A stretch of 64,000 nucleotides of DNA from Microvirga sp. (GCF_014699075.1 NZ_JACXAB010000005.1:307518-371517); one strand, 5' to 3'; shown: positions 27,430 to 36,676, numbered from the stretch's first letter. Made by a program: numbers and translations. The notes: a model not told the origin generated them from the letters alone.

Positions 27430-27618
27430 TCAACTCTCGTTGTCGAGGGAAACGTTCATGAGCAAGAGCCAGCCGATGACCGTCCAACGGAGTGCGCCGT
27501 TGAAGAGGGCAAATGCCATCTTCGCGCCGGCGCCTTCGCCTGAGCGCAGACCGTATTTGGCCGCTGGCAGGAAATAGATCGCCAGGACGATGCTCGTGAT
27601 GATGTCCCACTCGGTCAT
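27430..27618 (-). CDS. small membrane protein (62 aa)
   Basis: A perfect AGGAGG lies 6 bases before the ATG. The product has two hydrophobic stretches (about 5-22 and 36-56) separated by a basic loop. No family is recognised. Good translation signals make it more likely to be real than most short frames in this element. Confidence 0.55.
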   Translation of the reverse strand: MTEWDIITSIVLAIYFLPAAKYGLRSGEGAGAKMAFALFNGALRWTVIGWLLLMNVSLDNES

Positions 27619-27764
27619 CAGCAGCCTCCTGATTCCGCTTTAATACCGGAAGCTGCTCGGTCCCAAGTGCGCCAAAGCAACACTTAGCCATATACCTATC
27701 CTACTCTCCCGATGCTGGAAGAGGTCGAGACACGTGTTCTCGAGATCCCAAGCCGGGATCGAAC

Positions 27765-27785
27765 CTGTCTACCAAACTGTCTACC
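27765..27785. repeat. CTGTCTACC direct repeats near the right att copy
   Basis: CTGTCTACC occurs at 27765-27773 and 27777-27785, 12 bases apart, and once more at 22259-22267 beyond the left tRNA fragment. The placement at both ends of the element would fit arm-type integrase sites, but no integrase is present, so this is speculative. Confidence 0.3.
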
Positions 27786-27820
27786 GGATTTGGGCTTTCT
27801 GGCTAAGCCCTTGAGAAGAT

Positions 27821-27897
27821 TGGTCGGAGTGGCAGGATTTGAACCTGCGACCCCCACGTCCCGAACGTGGTGCGCTACCAGACTGCGCTACACTCCG
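27821..27897 (-). tRNA. tRNA-Pro (anticodon CGG)
   Basis: This is a complete 77-base cloverleaf with encoded CCA. The acceptor stem CGGAGTG pairs with CACTCCG. The anticodon arm CCACG-TTCGGGA-CGTGG gives CGG, and the T arm contains GGTTCAAATCC. It reads codon CCG. Its 3' end faces the decayed element. Confidence 0.97.
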
Positions 27898-28045
27898 ACA
27901 CCGAGAAATTCTCGGGAAGGCCGGTCTTATAGCGGTGAGGGGGGAGCGCCGCAAGGGGAGATTTGCGCCTTCTCCAAGGATTGAACGATCTGCAAAACGG
28001 TGTTGCCAGCCGCAGTTGACCCGATTATGTACACGCCACACCTAT

Positions 28046-28120
28046 TGGGGCGTCGCCAAGCGGTAAGGCAGCGGTTTTTGGTACCGCCATTCCCAGGTTC
28101 GAATCCTGGCGCCCCAGCCA
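28046..28120 (+). tRNA. tRNA-Gln (anticodon TTG)
   Basis: This 75-base cloverleaf has acceptor TGGGGCG/CGCCCCA and encoded CCA. The anticodon arm GCGGT-TTTTGGT-ACCGC gives TTG, and the T arm has GGTTCGAATCC. It is divergent from tRNA-Pro, with about 150 bases between them. Confidence 0.97.
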
Positions 28121-28129
28121 GCCTCCCGA

Positions 28130-29156
28130 GCGACATAAAAGTCCGTAGCGGAAGGTCGTGCCGTCGATCCAGATGCGATGCAGAATAACCGCAAGTTTCC
28201 GGGCCAGTGCCACCTTGGCCCTTCGCATGCCCCGGCGCTTAGCCACCTCCAGCGCTTAAGCGCCGAGAAGCACACCGCCCGGGTGAGCAGGATGTGAACT
28301 CCCTCGTACAGCGCCGTGCGCACCATCGGATCGCCCATCCGGCTCACCGCTCCCGTGATGTCGGTCTCGCCCGACTGGTACTTCTTCGGCGTGAGGCCAA
28401 AGTGCGCCCCCACGGCTCGCGAACGGGCGAAGCGCGCGGGATCGTCCACTGCAGAGGTGAATGTCACGACGATGAGGGCGCCGACCCCTGGTAACGTCAT
28501 CAGCCGCCGGCAGACCTCGTTCTCCCAGGCGACTGCCAGCATGGCCCGACGCAACCGGGCAAACTCCGTCTGCAGAGCCTCTCGAGCGCGCAGCATCGCC
28601 TCGGCAATCTTCTCCAGCATCGCATGGCCTGCCGTGACGGTCAGCACCCGCGTGGCGAGCTGGCCCTTGCTGATCGCACCGATCTTCAGGCCAAAGCCGC
28701 GCAACAGCCCACGCAGGCTGAGTTCGACATCCCGCATCTAGGCCTGCAGCTGCTTGCGGGCCATGAGCAAGGCCCGCACTTCTTGCGCCGGCGGCGACTT
28801 GCAGTGGACGGGGCGGAACCAACCCATGCGCAGGAGTTGGGCGATGCCGCGCGCGTCGGTCGGTCTTGACGATCATGGCCGAGAGAGCGCCGCCTTCACA
28901 TGCCGGGTCTCCAGCCGCACCACCTCGAACCCGGCCTGCACAAGGCCGGCATGCAGCCACTGCGACAGGGGGGGCAGCCTCCAGGCCGATGCGGGTGAGC
29001 GGCAGGTTCAGGCTGGCGAGGAAGGTGGCAAGCGCCTCAGGCTCGCTGGCGACCTTCGCCTCGCGGACGATCTGCCCTGAGGCATCGAGGATGCAGACGC
29101 TGCTGTGTTCCAAAGACACGTCAATTCCGGCATAGTCTCCATGGCTGTTCCTCATG
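28130..29156 (-). pseudogene. IS110-family transposase relic
   Basis: The ATG at 29156 opens the DEDD transposase start (GDYAGIDVSLEHSSVCILDASG). The frame then shifts near 28990, shifts again around the R-x-D-R-R-D-A-R region, meets a stop near 28738, and continues with the C-terminal helix-hairpin part (TLPGVGALIVVTFTSAVDDPARF...GLTPKKYQSGE). It shifts once more near 28255 to finish with [20 protein letters not shown]. At least three frameshifts and one stop make it non-functional. Its 3' end abuts tRNA-Gln. Confidence 0.85.
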
Positions 29157-29262
29157 ATGCTTGGGGCCGATCCGCTCGGGCCCCGTTTCAACACCATCAC
29201 TCTGAGGGACAGCCACCCCGTTCCGCTACCTCGTGAGCGGCAGGCCCATTACGGCATCTAAG

Positions 29263-29382
29263 ATGACGCTTCATGATGCCCCCCAGATGCAGCCTCTTAA
29301 TGACCAAGAGCGAAAAGCTTTGGCTTATGCCGTGAAGCTGGTGCTGGCGACCGTGAAAGCGGGTGGTAAGACTCCGAACTGA
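29263..29382 (+). CDS. possible 39-residue peptide
   Basis: The frame MTLHDAPQMQPLND...KAGGKTPN has protein-like composition: amphipathic, with an Ala/Val/Leu helix in the middle and a basic end. It has no clear Shine-Dalgarno. The surrounding 29157-29536 region shows no other gene. The bases 29219-29262 just upstream resemble 35599-35642. Confidence 0.3.
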   Translation: MTLHDAPQMQPLNDQERKALAYAVKLVLATVKAGGKTPN

Positions 29383-29536
29383 CCGCATGGTTGGGGCGGC
29401 TTCTACCCCTTAATTCTCGTCCAAACTCAGAGCCTATGCTGGCGCGTATCTTTCCCTTCCATGATAATATCCATATAAGCGCCCAAAGCAAAGCTGTAAC
29501 GGCGATAGATCTGCTCCCTAGTGTGGAGACGGCATC

Positions 29537-30475
29537 ATGTTCTATTACGACGATTTATACTATCATGATCATCCCTTTTTATACGATGGGTTCTTTGAAG
29601 ATTTCGCTTACGGCTTCTCGTATTATGAATACCCGGTGGATATAGTTTACTATGACTACGATGATTATTATGACTATTATGACTTTGTCTATGATGATTA
29701 TGCTTTAGATGTAAGTTATCCTCGTTCGCCAAATTATCCGTTATTGGTAGACGACGCGTTTTACCTGCAGATCTATCCTGATGTTGCAGCTGCAGGTATT
29801 GATCCAGACTTCCATTATGCTGTTTGGGGTTGGCTTGAGGGACGGGACCCCAACGCGTTCTTCAGTACCGATGGTTATCTCTCAGCTAACATCGACGTCG
29901 ATTTGGCGGGCATCAATCCGTTAGAACATTACGGGCTGTGGGGATGGCGCGAGGGGCGTGACCCAAGCATTGGCTTCGATAACGAACTCTACCTGCAACA
30001 GAACCCGGACGTCGCCGCATCGGACGTCAACCCGCTTGAACATTACCTTGCCTTTGGGGCTGCGGAGGGCCGCGCGATCTATGCAGCGATTGGTCCCGAT
30101 GTTGCGGCCAATTCGTTCGACTTTGAGTATTATCTTCTCGAAAATCCGGATGTTGGATTCTTTGGTCCGCTCAACCCACTCGACCACTACAATGCCTCTG
30201 GCTGGCGAGAGGGGCGCGATCCGAGTGCCTACTTCGACACAAGCGACTACCTGCAAACCTATAGCGACGTTGCCGGCGCTGGGATCAATCCGCTGCTTCA
30301 CTACAACGCCTATGGCTGGCGAGAGGGCCGCGATCCCAGTGTATGGTTCGACACTAACGCCTACTTGGCCGCTAATCCCGATGTTGCAGCTGCGGGCATC
30401 AACCCGCTGACGCACTTCTTGCAGTATGGCGTTTATGAAGGCCGGTTGCCTCTGGGAGATGGGATCATAGCGTGA
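29537..30475 (+). CDS. tandem-repeat protein with a Tyr/Asp-rich N-terminus
   Basis: The first 70 of 312 residues are extraordinarily rich in Tyr and Asp (runs such as DDYYDYYD). From about 70 onward there are six or seven repeats of 32-40 residues. Each has the core Y-L-x-x-N/Y-P/S-D-V-A-x-x-G-I-N-P-L-x-H-Y followed by G-W-R-E-G-R-D-P-S. Similar units occur in rhizobial RTX and surface proteins, and a related but distinct set is in the PL7 protein at the right end of this window. No Sec signal is visible. The N-terminal codons are AT-rich, unlike neighbouring genes. Function is unknown; an extracellular role is inference. Confidence 0.75.
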   Translation: MFYYDDLYYHDHPFLYDGFFEDFAYGFSYYEYPVDIVYYDYDDYYDYYDFVYDDYALDVSYPRSPNYPLLVDDAFYLQIYPDVAAAGIDPDFHYAVWGWLEGRDPNAFFSTDGYLSANIDVDLAGINPLEHYGLWGWREGRDPSIGFDNELYLQQNPDVAASDVNPLEHYLAFGAAEGRAIYAAIGPDVAANSFDFEYYLLENPDVGFFGPLNPLDHYNASGWREGRDPSAYFDTSDYLQTYSDVAGAGINPLLHYNAYGWREGRDPSVWFDTNAYLAANPDVAAAGINPLTHFLQYGVYEGRLPLGDGIIA

Positions 30476-30565
30476 TTCCTAGCGGATCGTCGATTAGCAG
30501 AGCGCTCTATAGGCTTCACCTTGCAACCTGCATCCTCCGGCACTGGTTGTCAGCACTGGCAATGA

Positions 30566-30853
30566 CTACTCACAGACAGTGACACGGCGGGTGCGCCAGA
30601 CGCCGCGCTCCCGCACACGGCGGGTGCGCGTCTCGCAAACCTCATCATCATCGTCCTCAACGATAACACGGCGACCAGGGGAACGGCGCTCGATAACCCT
30701 CCGCTCCTCCACCCGTGGCCGCTCTTGGTAGGTGCGGACACCACCAGGGCCGATCTCAACACCAACCTGTGCGTGGGTGGGTGCGCTTAGTACAAGGCTG
30801 AATCCAGCAAAGATCACGCCAGCGGCAGTTGTACTCAACAGTGCTTTTGTCAC
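30566..30853 (-). CDS. small secreted Arg-rich protein
   Basis: The 95-residue product has a clear Sec signal (MTKALLSTTAAGVIFAGFSL, cleavage near APTHAQ at about 29). The mature part is built of Glu/Arg/Val-rich stretches with an acidic DDDDE patch, and two cysteines near the end could pair. No family is recognised. It is transcribed alone, opposite to the repeat protein. Confidence 0.65.
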   Translation of the reverse strand: MTKALLSTTAAGVIFAGFSLVLSAPTHAQVGVEIGPGGVRTYQERPRVEERRVIERRSPGRRVIVEDDDDEVCETRTRRVRERGVWRTRRVTVCE

Positions 30854-31719
30854 TTTTGGCCTCCATCAGACTAAATTGCTGAAAGGCAACGCCAGCGATG
30901 CTGTGCTGTTCCTGCCAGTAGACGCTGGCCTTTAGGCAGTTGCAGGACCAGATGCTGCGACGTCCCAGCGGCGATCGCGAGATGGTCGGTATCTTGGCAC
31001 TGGTCGTGCATCACGATGAACAGGCTAATTTCTGCCGAATGCGAACTCATGCGAACAAGTAGTTGCCGCTTACATGTAAGTTGCGTTATAACGAATTAGA
31101 ACTGCGCAGAAAGAACTTTGATCTGTCCGGAACATTGCCCTACTTCGCACCCTCGCGCTTGTTTCGTGATGCCCGCTGGCGGTGGATTGATGATGTCAGG
31201 CAACCTCAATCGGGCTTGAATCCCTAGCAATGCGCGCTTGTGAGGCCGGGCTGTAGGCTCTGCCTCGCTCAACCTCACTACTCACTCTCCTCGACCTCGT
31301 CCGGAGAGGGGATGAGCGATAGGAAGCCCTCTTCACGCTGATGCTCAGCATTTCTCCTGAGCGATTGCTGTGACACGCCCCCGCCGACGCTCACGGGAAG
31401 CGGCCAAGCTGTGTCAATCTGGTTGGGGTTAACCATGACGTATCGTCACGGTTTCTGGCCTCAAAGATCTGTTGCAAATATACCTACCGCGGATTACAGC
31501 CCATCGCACCAAAACAATCGTAAAGAATGCGTTAAAAGGCGATAAGGCTGGCGCTGAAATAATATGGCGCTGGCGACGAGCAAGCCTGATCAGCAGTTGA
31601 GGTACCGGAAGCGTTTTGGGGCGCGATCCGGAAAGTATGCTCACTGTTTGGGAATGACCGTGCAGTTCAAAAGAAATATAGTTAAGCAAGCAGCTGCCTA
31701 GGGCAGAGCGGGGGCAAAG
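30854..31719. other. 866-base stretch without a convincing gene
   Basis: The frames here are short, lack ribosome sites and have unlike-neighbour composition. The part next to 31720 is AT-rich and probably carries the promoter of the membrane-fusion/GGDEF gene, but I can name no specific site. Confidence 0.5.
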
Positions 31720-33861
31720 ATGCTGGCACTGAACGGAAGCGATTTCCTCCGTATTGCGATTTTCAGCGGCGCTCTAGGCTTTGCGGTATTTTGCGCATCC
31801 TACAGCCTGTTGGTCTGGCGAAGACGCAACAAGGGTCGTGGTTATCAACCCAACTGGCTGCGGCGCATCGCCTGCGCCTCCCTAACGTTTGGAGCGATTG
31901 GTGTCCTCACCGCATGGGGTTTTAGCGAACTTGAAAAGCGCGAAGGCATCGCCGGGGGGAATGATCTTTTCGTGGTGCATGCCCGTCGGGATAATACAGT
32001 TCTCAAAATAACCTCGCGAGACGCGGCCGAAGCGGGAGAAGTGATCGCAGAATACGTTCCTCTCGCTAATCAGACGCAGCTTGCTGTCAAGGATATCCAG
32101 CAAGCGCAAGCGCAGGCCAGAAAAGAGGCTATCCGCGTGCAGTCATTGCCGGTTGATCAGGGGCTCGTCCAGCGTGAGCTTCAGATCCGCACACAGATTA
32201 CTCAAGCGGAGGGTTTCCTGCTTGAGCTTCAGAAATCCCGAGGCGAAACTGAGAAGGCACGCGCAGCAATCCTGACGGAATGGACACGTGAGAAGACCAG
32301 ACTTGAGGGAGAGATCGCATCTACCGAAAAGTCTCTCTCGGCAGCTTTGAGCCAACTGGAGATTGCGCGCACAGCCCAGCAGCAGGCTGCTGACGCGTTC
32401 AAGAAGCAGATCATCACGCAGCCCGTTTACGACATGCGGCGCTCAAACTTCATCAGCGCAGAGCGTGAGGTTAATACTCAGCAGGCAGCTTTGTCCTCGT
32501 TGCGAGTTCGGAGCCAGGCGCTTGAGGAGCGCTTCAGGCAAACCGATATTGCCTTAGGACAGCAGCTTGCCCAAATCGGTGAAAACACCATCAAGTTTAG
32601 CGCCTCTCTAGAGAGCTACGAAGCGCAGCTTGCCGGATCCGAGCGCCTGCTGGACGAGGACCGTGCCCGTGCAAGGGCCCTTGTTGAGCGTGAGATCGAA
32701 GCCGCAGATCTTGAGACCTCCATTGCGGCAGCCGAGAAGGAGCGTTCGATCGAGACGACTCAGCTGAGGGCGCCATTTTCCGGCCATGTTGTCTTCCGTC
32801 ATCCAACACCTGGACTCGCAGCCGACGGTGCTCCCGTTCTTGCTCTCTCCTCCGGAACAGGCTTCCTCGCCCATATCAGGCTACCGCGAGCTGAAGCTGA
32901 TGAACTGGCATCCGACAGGCAACCGGTTCCGCTCATGCTGGATCATCCTGTCTTGCGCAATGTCATTTCGGCGAAGTTTGTCAGGTTTGAGCCAATGCCG
33001 CACATGAAGGATCAGGTGACTGCGTTCTTTGACTGCACCTTGCCGGCAGATATCATTGCGAGCCTCGGCAACTCCGCCGAGCCGGTCAAGGTGCGACTGC
33101 TTTGGAAGCCCTCTCTGCTGCGAAACACTGGGGCGCAGGCGGGTGCCGCAGTGGCCTTACTCGGCGTCTTTGGCCTCATGTTCAGCGGAACCCGTCCAAA
33201 GCAGGGGACTCAGTCGGATCGGGCAGCCGGGAACCTGCCTGAAACACTCGCCCAGCCTCAGACCGTATCGAACGCAGCGACATCAACTGGGAGCGCGCCG
33301 GCCTTTGGTCAGATTTCAGCAAGTGCCATCGTCGACATCAGAAGCCGTAAACCACTGATCCAGCATCGCGGTGAACTCGTTCCAAAGGACTCCGTTACAG
33401 GTCTCATTGATCGTGACCAATTCATAGGCATTGCCGAAACTGAAGTGAAAAATGCTTCGGAGGCCGGTACAACTCTTGCGGTTGTTATCCTTCGTATCAA
33501 TCAGTTACGGCAGACGAATACCATCTACGGGCGCAAGGTTGGTGATGCCGTCCTCAAGGATCTAGCCGAGCTGTGCCGCGGCTCGCGTGACCGGGATCTT
33601 TCTGCACGCTGGTCAGGCGAGGAGTTCGTGGTGCTGCTCCCGGAAACAGACCTTGCGGGAGCGGAGGTTGTCGCCGAGCGGTTACGCGCGAGAGCGAGCC
33701 AGCTTCGGATTAGCGATCTTCCTCACATCCAGAACTCCATCAGTGTCGGCGTGGCGGCTGTGCTCTCCGGTGAGACGACGGTTCTATCAGCTCTTGAGAG
33801 AGCCGCTCAGAAGGCGGAAGAGAGTGCTCGCAGAATTCGGGTTGCCTCCATCCCGGCCTGA
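31720..33861 (+). CDS. HlyD-like membrane-fusion protein fused to a GGDEF domain
   Basis: The 713 residues hold two N-terminal membrane spans (about 9-31 and 47-67), a long coiled coil (about 115-345) and a lipoyl/barrel-like segment (about 345-460). A third span follows at about 475-493, then a GGDEF domain (about 555-705). The active-site motif is SGEEF (632-636), with the first Gly replaced by Ser, preceded by an inhibitory-site RxxD (623-626). Some A/SGDEF variants are active cyclases in other bacteria, so activity is open. GGGGGCAAAG precedes the ATG. The next gene, a GT2, resembles BgsA, and the fusion-protein part resembles BgsB of S. meliloti. Confidence 0.85.
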   Translation: MLALNGSDFLRIAIFSGALGFAVFCASYSLLVWRRRNKGRGYQPNWLRRIACASLTFGAIGVLTAWGFSELEKREGIAGGNDLFVVHARRDNTVLKITSRDAAEAGEVIAEYVPLANQTQLAVKDIQQAQAQARKEAIRVQSLPVDQGLVQRELQIRTQITQAEGFLLELQKSRGETEKARAAILTEWTREKTRLEGEIASTEKSLSAALSQLEIARTAQQQAADAFKKQIITQPVYDMRRSNFISAEREVNTQQAALSSLRVRSQALEERFRQTDIALGQQLAQIGENTIKFSASLESYEAQLAGSERLLDEDRARARALVEREIEAADLETSIAAAEKERSIETTQLRAPFSGHVVFRHPTPGLAADGAPVLALSSGTGFLAHIRLPRAEADELASDRQPVPLMLDHPVLRNVISAKFVRFEPMPHMKDQVTAFFDCTLPADIIASLGNSAEPVKVRLLWKPSLLRNTGAQAGAAVALLGVFGLMFSGTRPKQGTQSDRAAGNLPETLAQPQTVSNAATSTGSAPAFGQISASAIVDIRSRKPLIQHRGELVPKDSVTGLIDRDQFIGIAETEVKNASEAGTTLAVVILRINQLRQTNTIYGRKVGDAVLKDLAELCRGSRDRDLSARWSGEEFVVLLPETDLAGAEVVAERLRARASQLRISDLPHIQNSISVGVAAVLSGETTVLSALERAAQKAEESARRIRVASIPA

Positions 33862-33954
33862 GTTTCAGCGAGGAACTCGCGATGGTTGCTTGAGTGCTAT
33901 TCGGCAGCGCTCAGGAACAAATTAGTTCTGCCGGATCGGTGAGCGAAGCGTGAA

Positions 33955-35391
33955 ATGTCCGATACAGTGGACCACACAGGAATCGTTCGCGAGTTCAGTG
34001 CGCGCCGGCGCTCTATCCCTCGAACGTTGATCAACTTCCTTGCCATCGCCACATTTGCTTACGGTCTCTCTCTCTTGCTGACGTTGCCTTGGAGCATGAA
34101 AGAGGCTGCCTTTGCCGAAGGCGGGGTTGCTGCCACAGGACCCCTCGGGCAAATCAACGCTGTCCTTCTCGTGGCCATAGGAACCTTCATCCTGCTGCGC
34201 TGGCTGATCATTCAGGGGCTTGCCTTTGCGGAGCTCAACCGGATCCGGCGCTCCACACCAGTCGAGCCGGACCATCTACCTTTCGTCTCAATCCTCGTGC
34301 CGGCCTACAACGAGTCAGAAACTGTTGTGGCGGCGCTCCAGTCTCTGATCCACCTCGACTATCCTTCATATGAAGTCATCTTCATTGATGATGGGTCCTC
34401 CGACGACACCTATGCCAAGGCGCTTCCGATTGCGGGCAAGTACGGGCGTTGCGCCGTTCAGGTGTTCACAAAGCCCAATGGAGGTAAATGGAGCGCACTA
34501 AACTTTGCCTACGAAAAGGCGAGGGGAGATCTCATCCTGTTCGTTGATGCGGATTCGGGTTTGGCGCGGGATTCGCTGAAGGTCATGGTGCCGCGACTTC
34601 TAAGTCCCGGCGTTGCAGCCGTGTCGGGGCAGGTCACGATCCGCAACCGCATCAACATGTTGACCCGTTTCCAATCGATCGAATACCTCCTCGGCAATGG
34701 CGGAATGCGCACCGCCCTAAGTGCTTTAGGCCTTGTCACTGTGGTGCCGGGTCCCATCGGCCTCTATACGCGGGAGATCTTGGAGGAAATCAGGAACCTG
34801 CCTGGCAACAACCCAAAGAACGAAAGCAGCAAGAAACCCGGCGATGTTTTCGGTCCTTTGTCGGGTGAAACGTTTGCAGAGGATTTCCAGCTGTCGCTTT
34901 CGGCGCTCGCTCTGGGAGGCCGCATCGTTTACGAGCCTCGCGCCTACGCCTATACGAGGTGTCCGGAGGAAGTGGGGGGTCTCATGAACCAGCGCTACCG
35001 CTGGTTCCGCGGCACTTGGCAGGTCTATGCCATCTACTGGCGGCAGCTACGTCACTTGAAGAAGGAGAAGATTCGCTATCTGCCGACAATTATGGCGTTA
35101 TTCTATCCTCTGGATATTTATCTCGTTCCAATCCTCAACTTCATTTTCTGGGGCTCGATTGCCCTTTCGGCTGCGGCTGGTGTCTCATTGGATGACGTCG
35201 TGATCTGGATTGGGTCAGTGAGCCTTCTGAATGTTATGACGGCAACGATTTACGTTCTTGAGCAGGATGATGAAATCGAGCTCCTGCCCTTTGTGCCCTT
35301 CCTCGACATCTACCAGAGCTTCTTAGTGAACAGTGCCTGGATCGTTGCCGCAATAGACGAAGTGCGAGGCACACGGATGAGGTGGTCCTGA
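33955..35391 (+). CDS. cellulose-synthase-like processive glycosyltransferase (GT2)
   Basis: This 478-residue membrane glycosyltransferase has two N-terminal spans, a cytoplasmic GT-A domain, and about four C-terminal spans. The processive GT2 signature is complete: D145/D146 (DDGS), D198-x-D200, the catalytic E309-D310 and Q346-R-Y-R-W350. Such enzymes polymerise a beta-linked glucan or similar polymer and extrude it. The neighbouring fusion/GGDEF protein suggests c-di-GMP control, as for the mixed-linkage beta-glucan synthase BgsA. No PilZ domain is visible; the C-terminal tail is short. Confidence 0.9.
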   Translation: MSDTVDHTGIVREFSARRRSIPRTLINFLAIATFAYGLSLLLTLPWSMKEAAFAEGGVAATGPLGQINAVLLVAIGTFILLRWLIIQGLAFAELNRIRRSTPVEPDHLPFVSILVPAYNESETVVAALQSLIHLDYPSYEVIFIDDGSSDDTYAKALPIAGKYGRCAVQVFTKPNGGKWSALNFAYEKARGDLILFVDADSGLARDSLKVMVPRLLSPGVAAVSGQVTIRNRINMLTRFQSIEYLLGNGGMRTALSALGLVTVVPGPIGLYTREILEEIRNLPGNNPKNESSKKPGDVFGPLSGETFAEDFQLSLSALALGGRIVYEPRAYAYTRCPEEVGGLMNQRYRWFRGTWQVYAIYWRQLRHLKKEKIRYLPTIMALFYPLDIYLVPILNFIFWGSIALSAAAGVSLDDVVIWIGSVSLLNVMTATIYVLEQDDEIELLPFVPFLDIYQSFLVNSAWIVAAIDEVRGTRMRWS

Positions 35392-35999
35392 TAGGTTGTC
35401 CAACACATATGTCACCGTGATCTACTATCGATGGCGGTAGGAGTTTGGAGGGATCACATCAGATCAGGTCAAGCGCCTAAGAGACCTGGAGGCGAGAGTG
35501 CAGTGCTGCGCCGTGACTGTTTTGACCCTGGGCAACCTGACCTTAATGGAAGCCGCTTCGGGGTGTCACCGCATTGAGCAGATCGGATCAGGCCTGCCGC
35601 ACCGCTACTGCGCGAGGGGCAGGCCCATTGCGGCGTCTAAGTGCTTGCAAAAGAGCCGGTGTAGGAGCAATCCAGCCAAGAGCGATGCCTCTGACGTCCG
35701 GCTGAAGCTCAGTTGAGGCTGATTGGCTGGGAAGACTCACAGGCTGGTCTCTCAATCTCGCGGCGAATACAAGGCTTGCCATGCCGAAAGGGCGGAAGCT
35801 CAACGTCTATGCTTGGTACACAGTCTCCCAGAATGACAGCTTGGCCGTGTTCGTCTCCATCAATGTGAGCGACATGGGAGGAGGCAGGAGGCCTGACGTT
35901 TTATCAGACGTACCCTGAAAACGGTTTTTATAAGCGCCATGCCTTTGTGGTCAAGGCACACCTGAGAAGGCGCGAACCGCCCGCAAGACGGACGATTGT
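35392..35999. other. 608-base stretch, mostly without genes
   Basis: A 45-codon frame at 35781-35918 (starting MPKGRKLNVYAWYTV) has protein-like composition but no good ribosome site. Bases 35599-35642 resemble 29219-29262 (shared GGCAGGCCCATT and TCTAAG blocks). I see nothing else supportable. Confidence 0.4.
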
Positions 36000-36644
36000 T
36001 CAGTTCCGCGCCGCCCAAAGCATGCCGCGCCGAAGAATCGTGCGCATCTCCAGCACTTCGAATTCCTTCGCGACATGGCCGAGTGAGCTGTAGAACACCC
36101 GACCCTGTCCGTGCCGACGCTTCCAGACGACCGGCATCACCACACCTTTGGTCCAGGCCACGTGCTCGCCTGAGAAGGTGGTGGTCGCGAGAACCTCGTT
36201 CGACGGGTCCACATGCATGTAGTACTGCTCGGACCGGTAGTCGAAGTCACGGATGCCCTCCATCACCGGGTCTTCGGGCCGGGTGACGTTCACCCGGTAA
36301 TCGATGATGTTGCCCGGATGGGCCACCCACTGGCCGCCACACATGAATTGGTACTCGACCGCCTCGCGGAAGGCATCGCCCATGCCGCCGTGAAAGCCGG
36401 CGAGGCCAGTTCCCTCGCGAACGGCCTGCGACAGGTTGGCAACCTCGTCCTTCTCGATCTTCGACATCGTGAAGATCGGTACGATGAGGCTCATCGTGGG
36501 GAGCTGAGGGCTGGCGAAGGCGCGGGTCGAGTTCTCAAGGTGCACCGTGAAACCTTCGTCCTGCAGCATTCCGGCGACGATACCGGCGCATTGCTCCGGC
36601 TCGTGGCCATGCCAGCCGCCCCACACGATGAGCGCTTCCCGCAT
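36000..36644 (-). CDS. ThuA-domain protein
   Basis: The 214-residue protein has a ThuA-like class I amidotransferase fold (REALIVWGGWHGHEPEQC at the start, FHGGMGDAF near residue 85, and VVWKRRHGQGRVFYSSLGH near the end). In rhizobia ThuA works with the dehydrogenase ThuB in making 3-keto derivatives of trehalose and related disaccharides. It is the last gene of the leftward sugar operon, just after a Gfo/Idh/MocA dehydrogenase. The start could be the ATG at 36671; I prefer 36644, which has GGAAAG upstream. Confidence 0.88.
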   Translation of the reverse strand: MREALIVWGGWHGHEPEQCAGIVAGMLQDEGFTVHLENSTRAFASPQLPTMSLIVPIFTMSKIEKDEVANLSQAVREGTGLAGFHGGMGDAFREAVEYQFMCGGQWVAHPGNIIDYRVNVTRPEDPVMEGIRDFDYRSEQYYMHVDPSNEVLATTTFSGEHVAWTKGVVMPVVWKRRHGQGRVFYSSLGHVAKEFEVLEMRTILRRGMLWAARN

Positions 36645-36676
36645 CGTTTCGTTCTTTCCGTCGAGGAGCATAGGAC

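Noticed and set aside
28025..28136. Frame with [12 protein letters not shown] near tRNA-Gln
   Set aside because: It is translated tRNA sequence joined to the end of the IS110 relic, not a protein domain.
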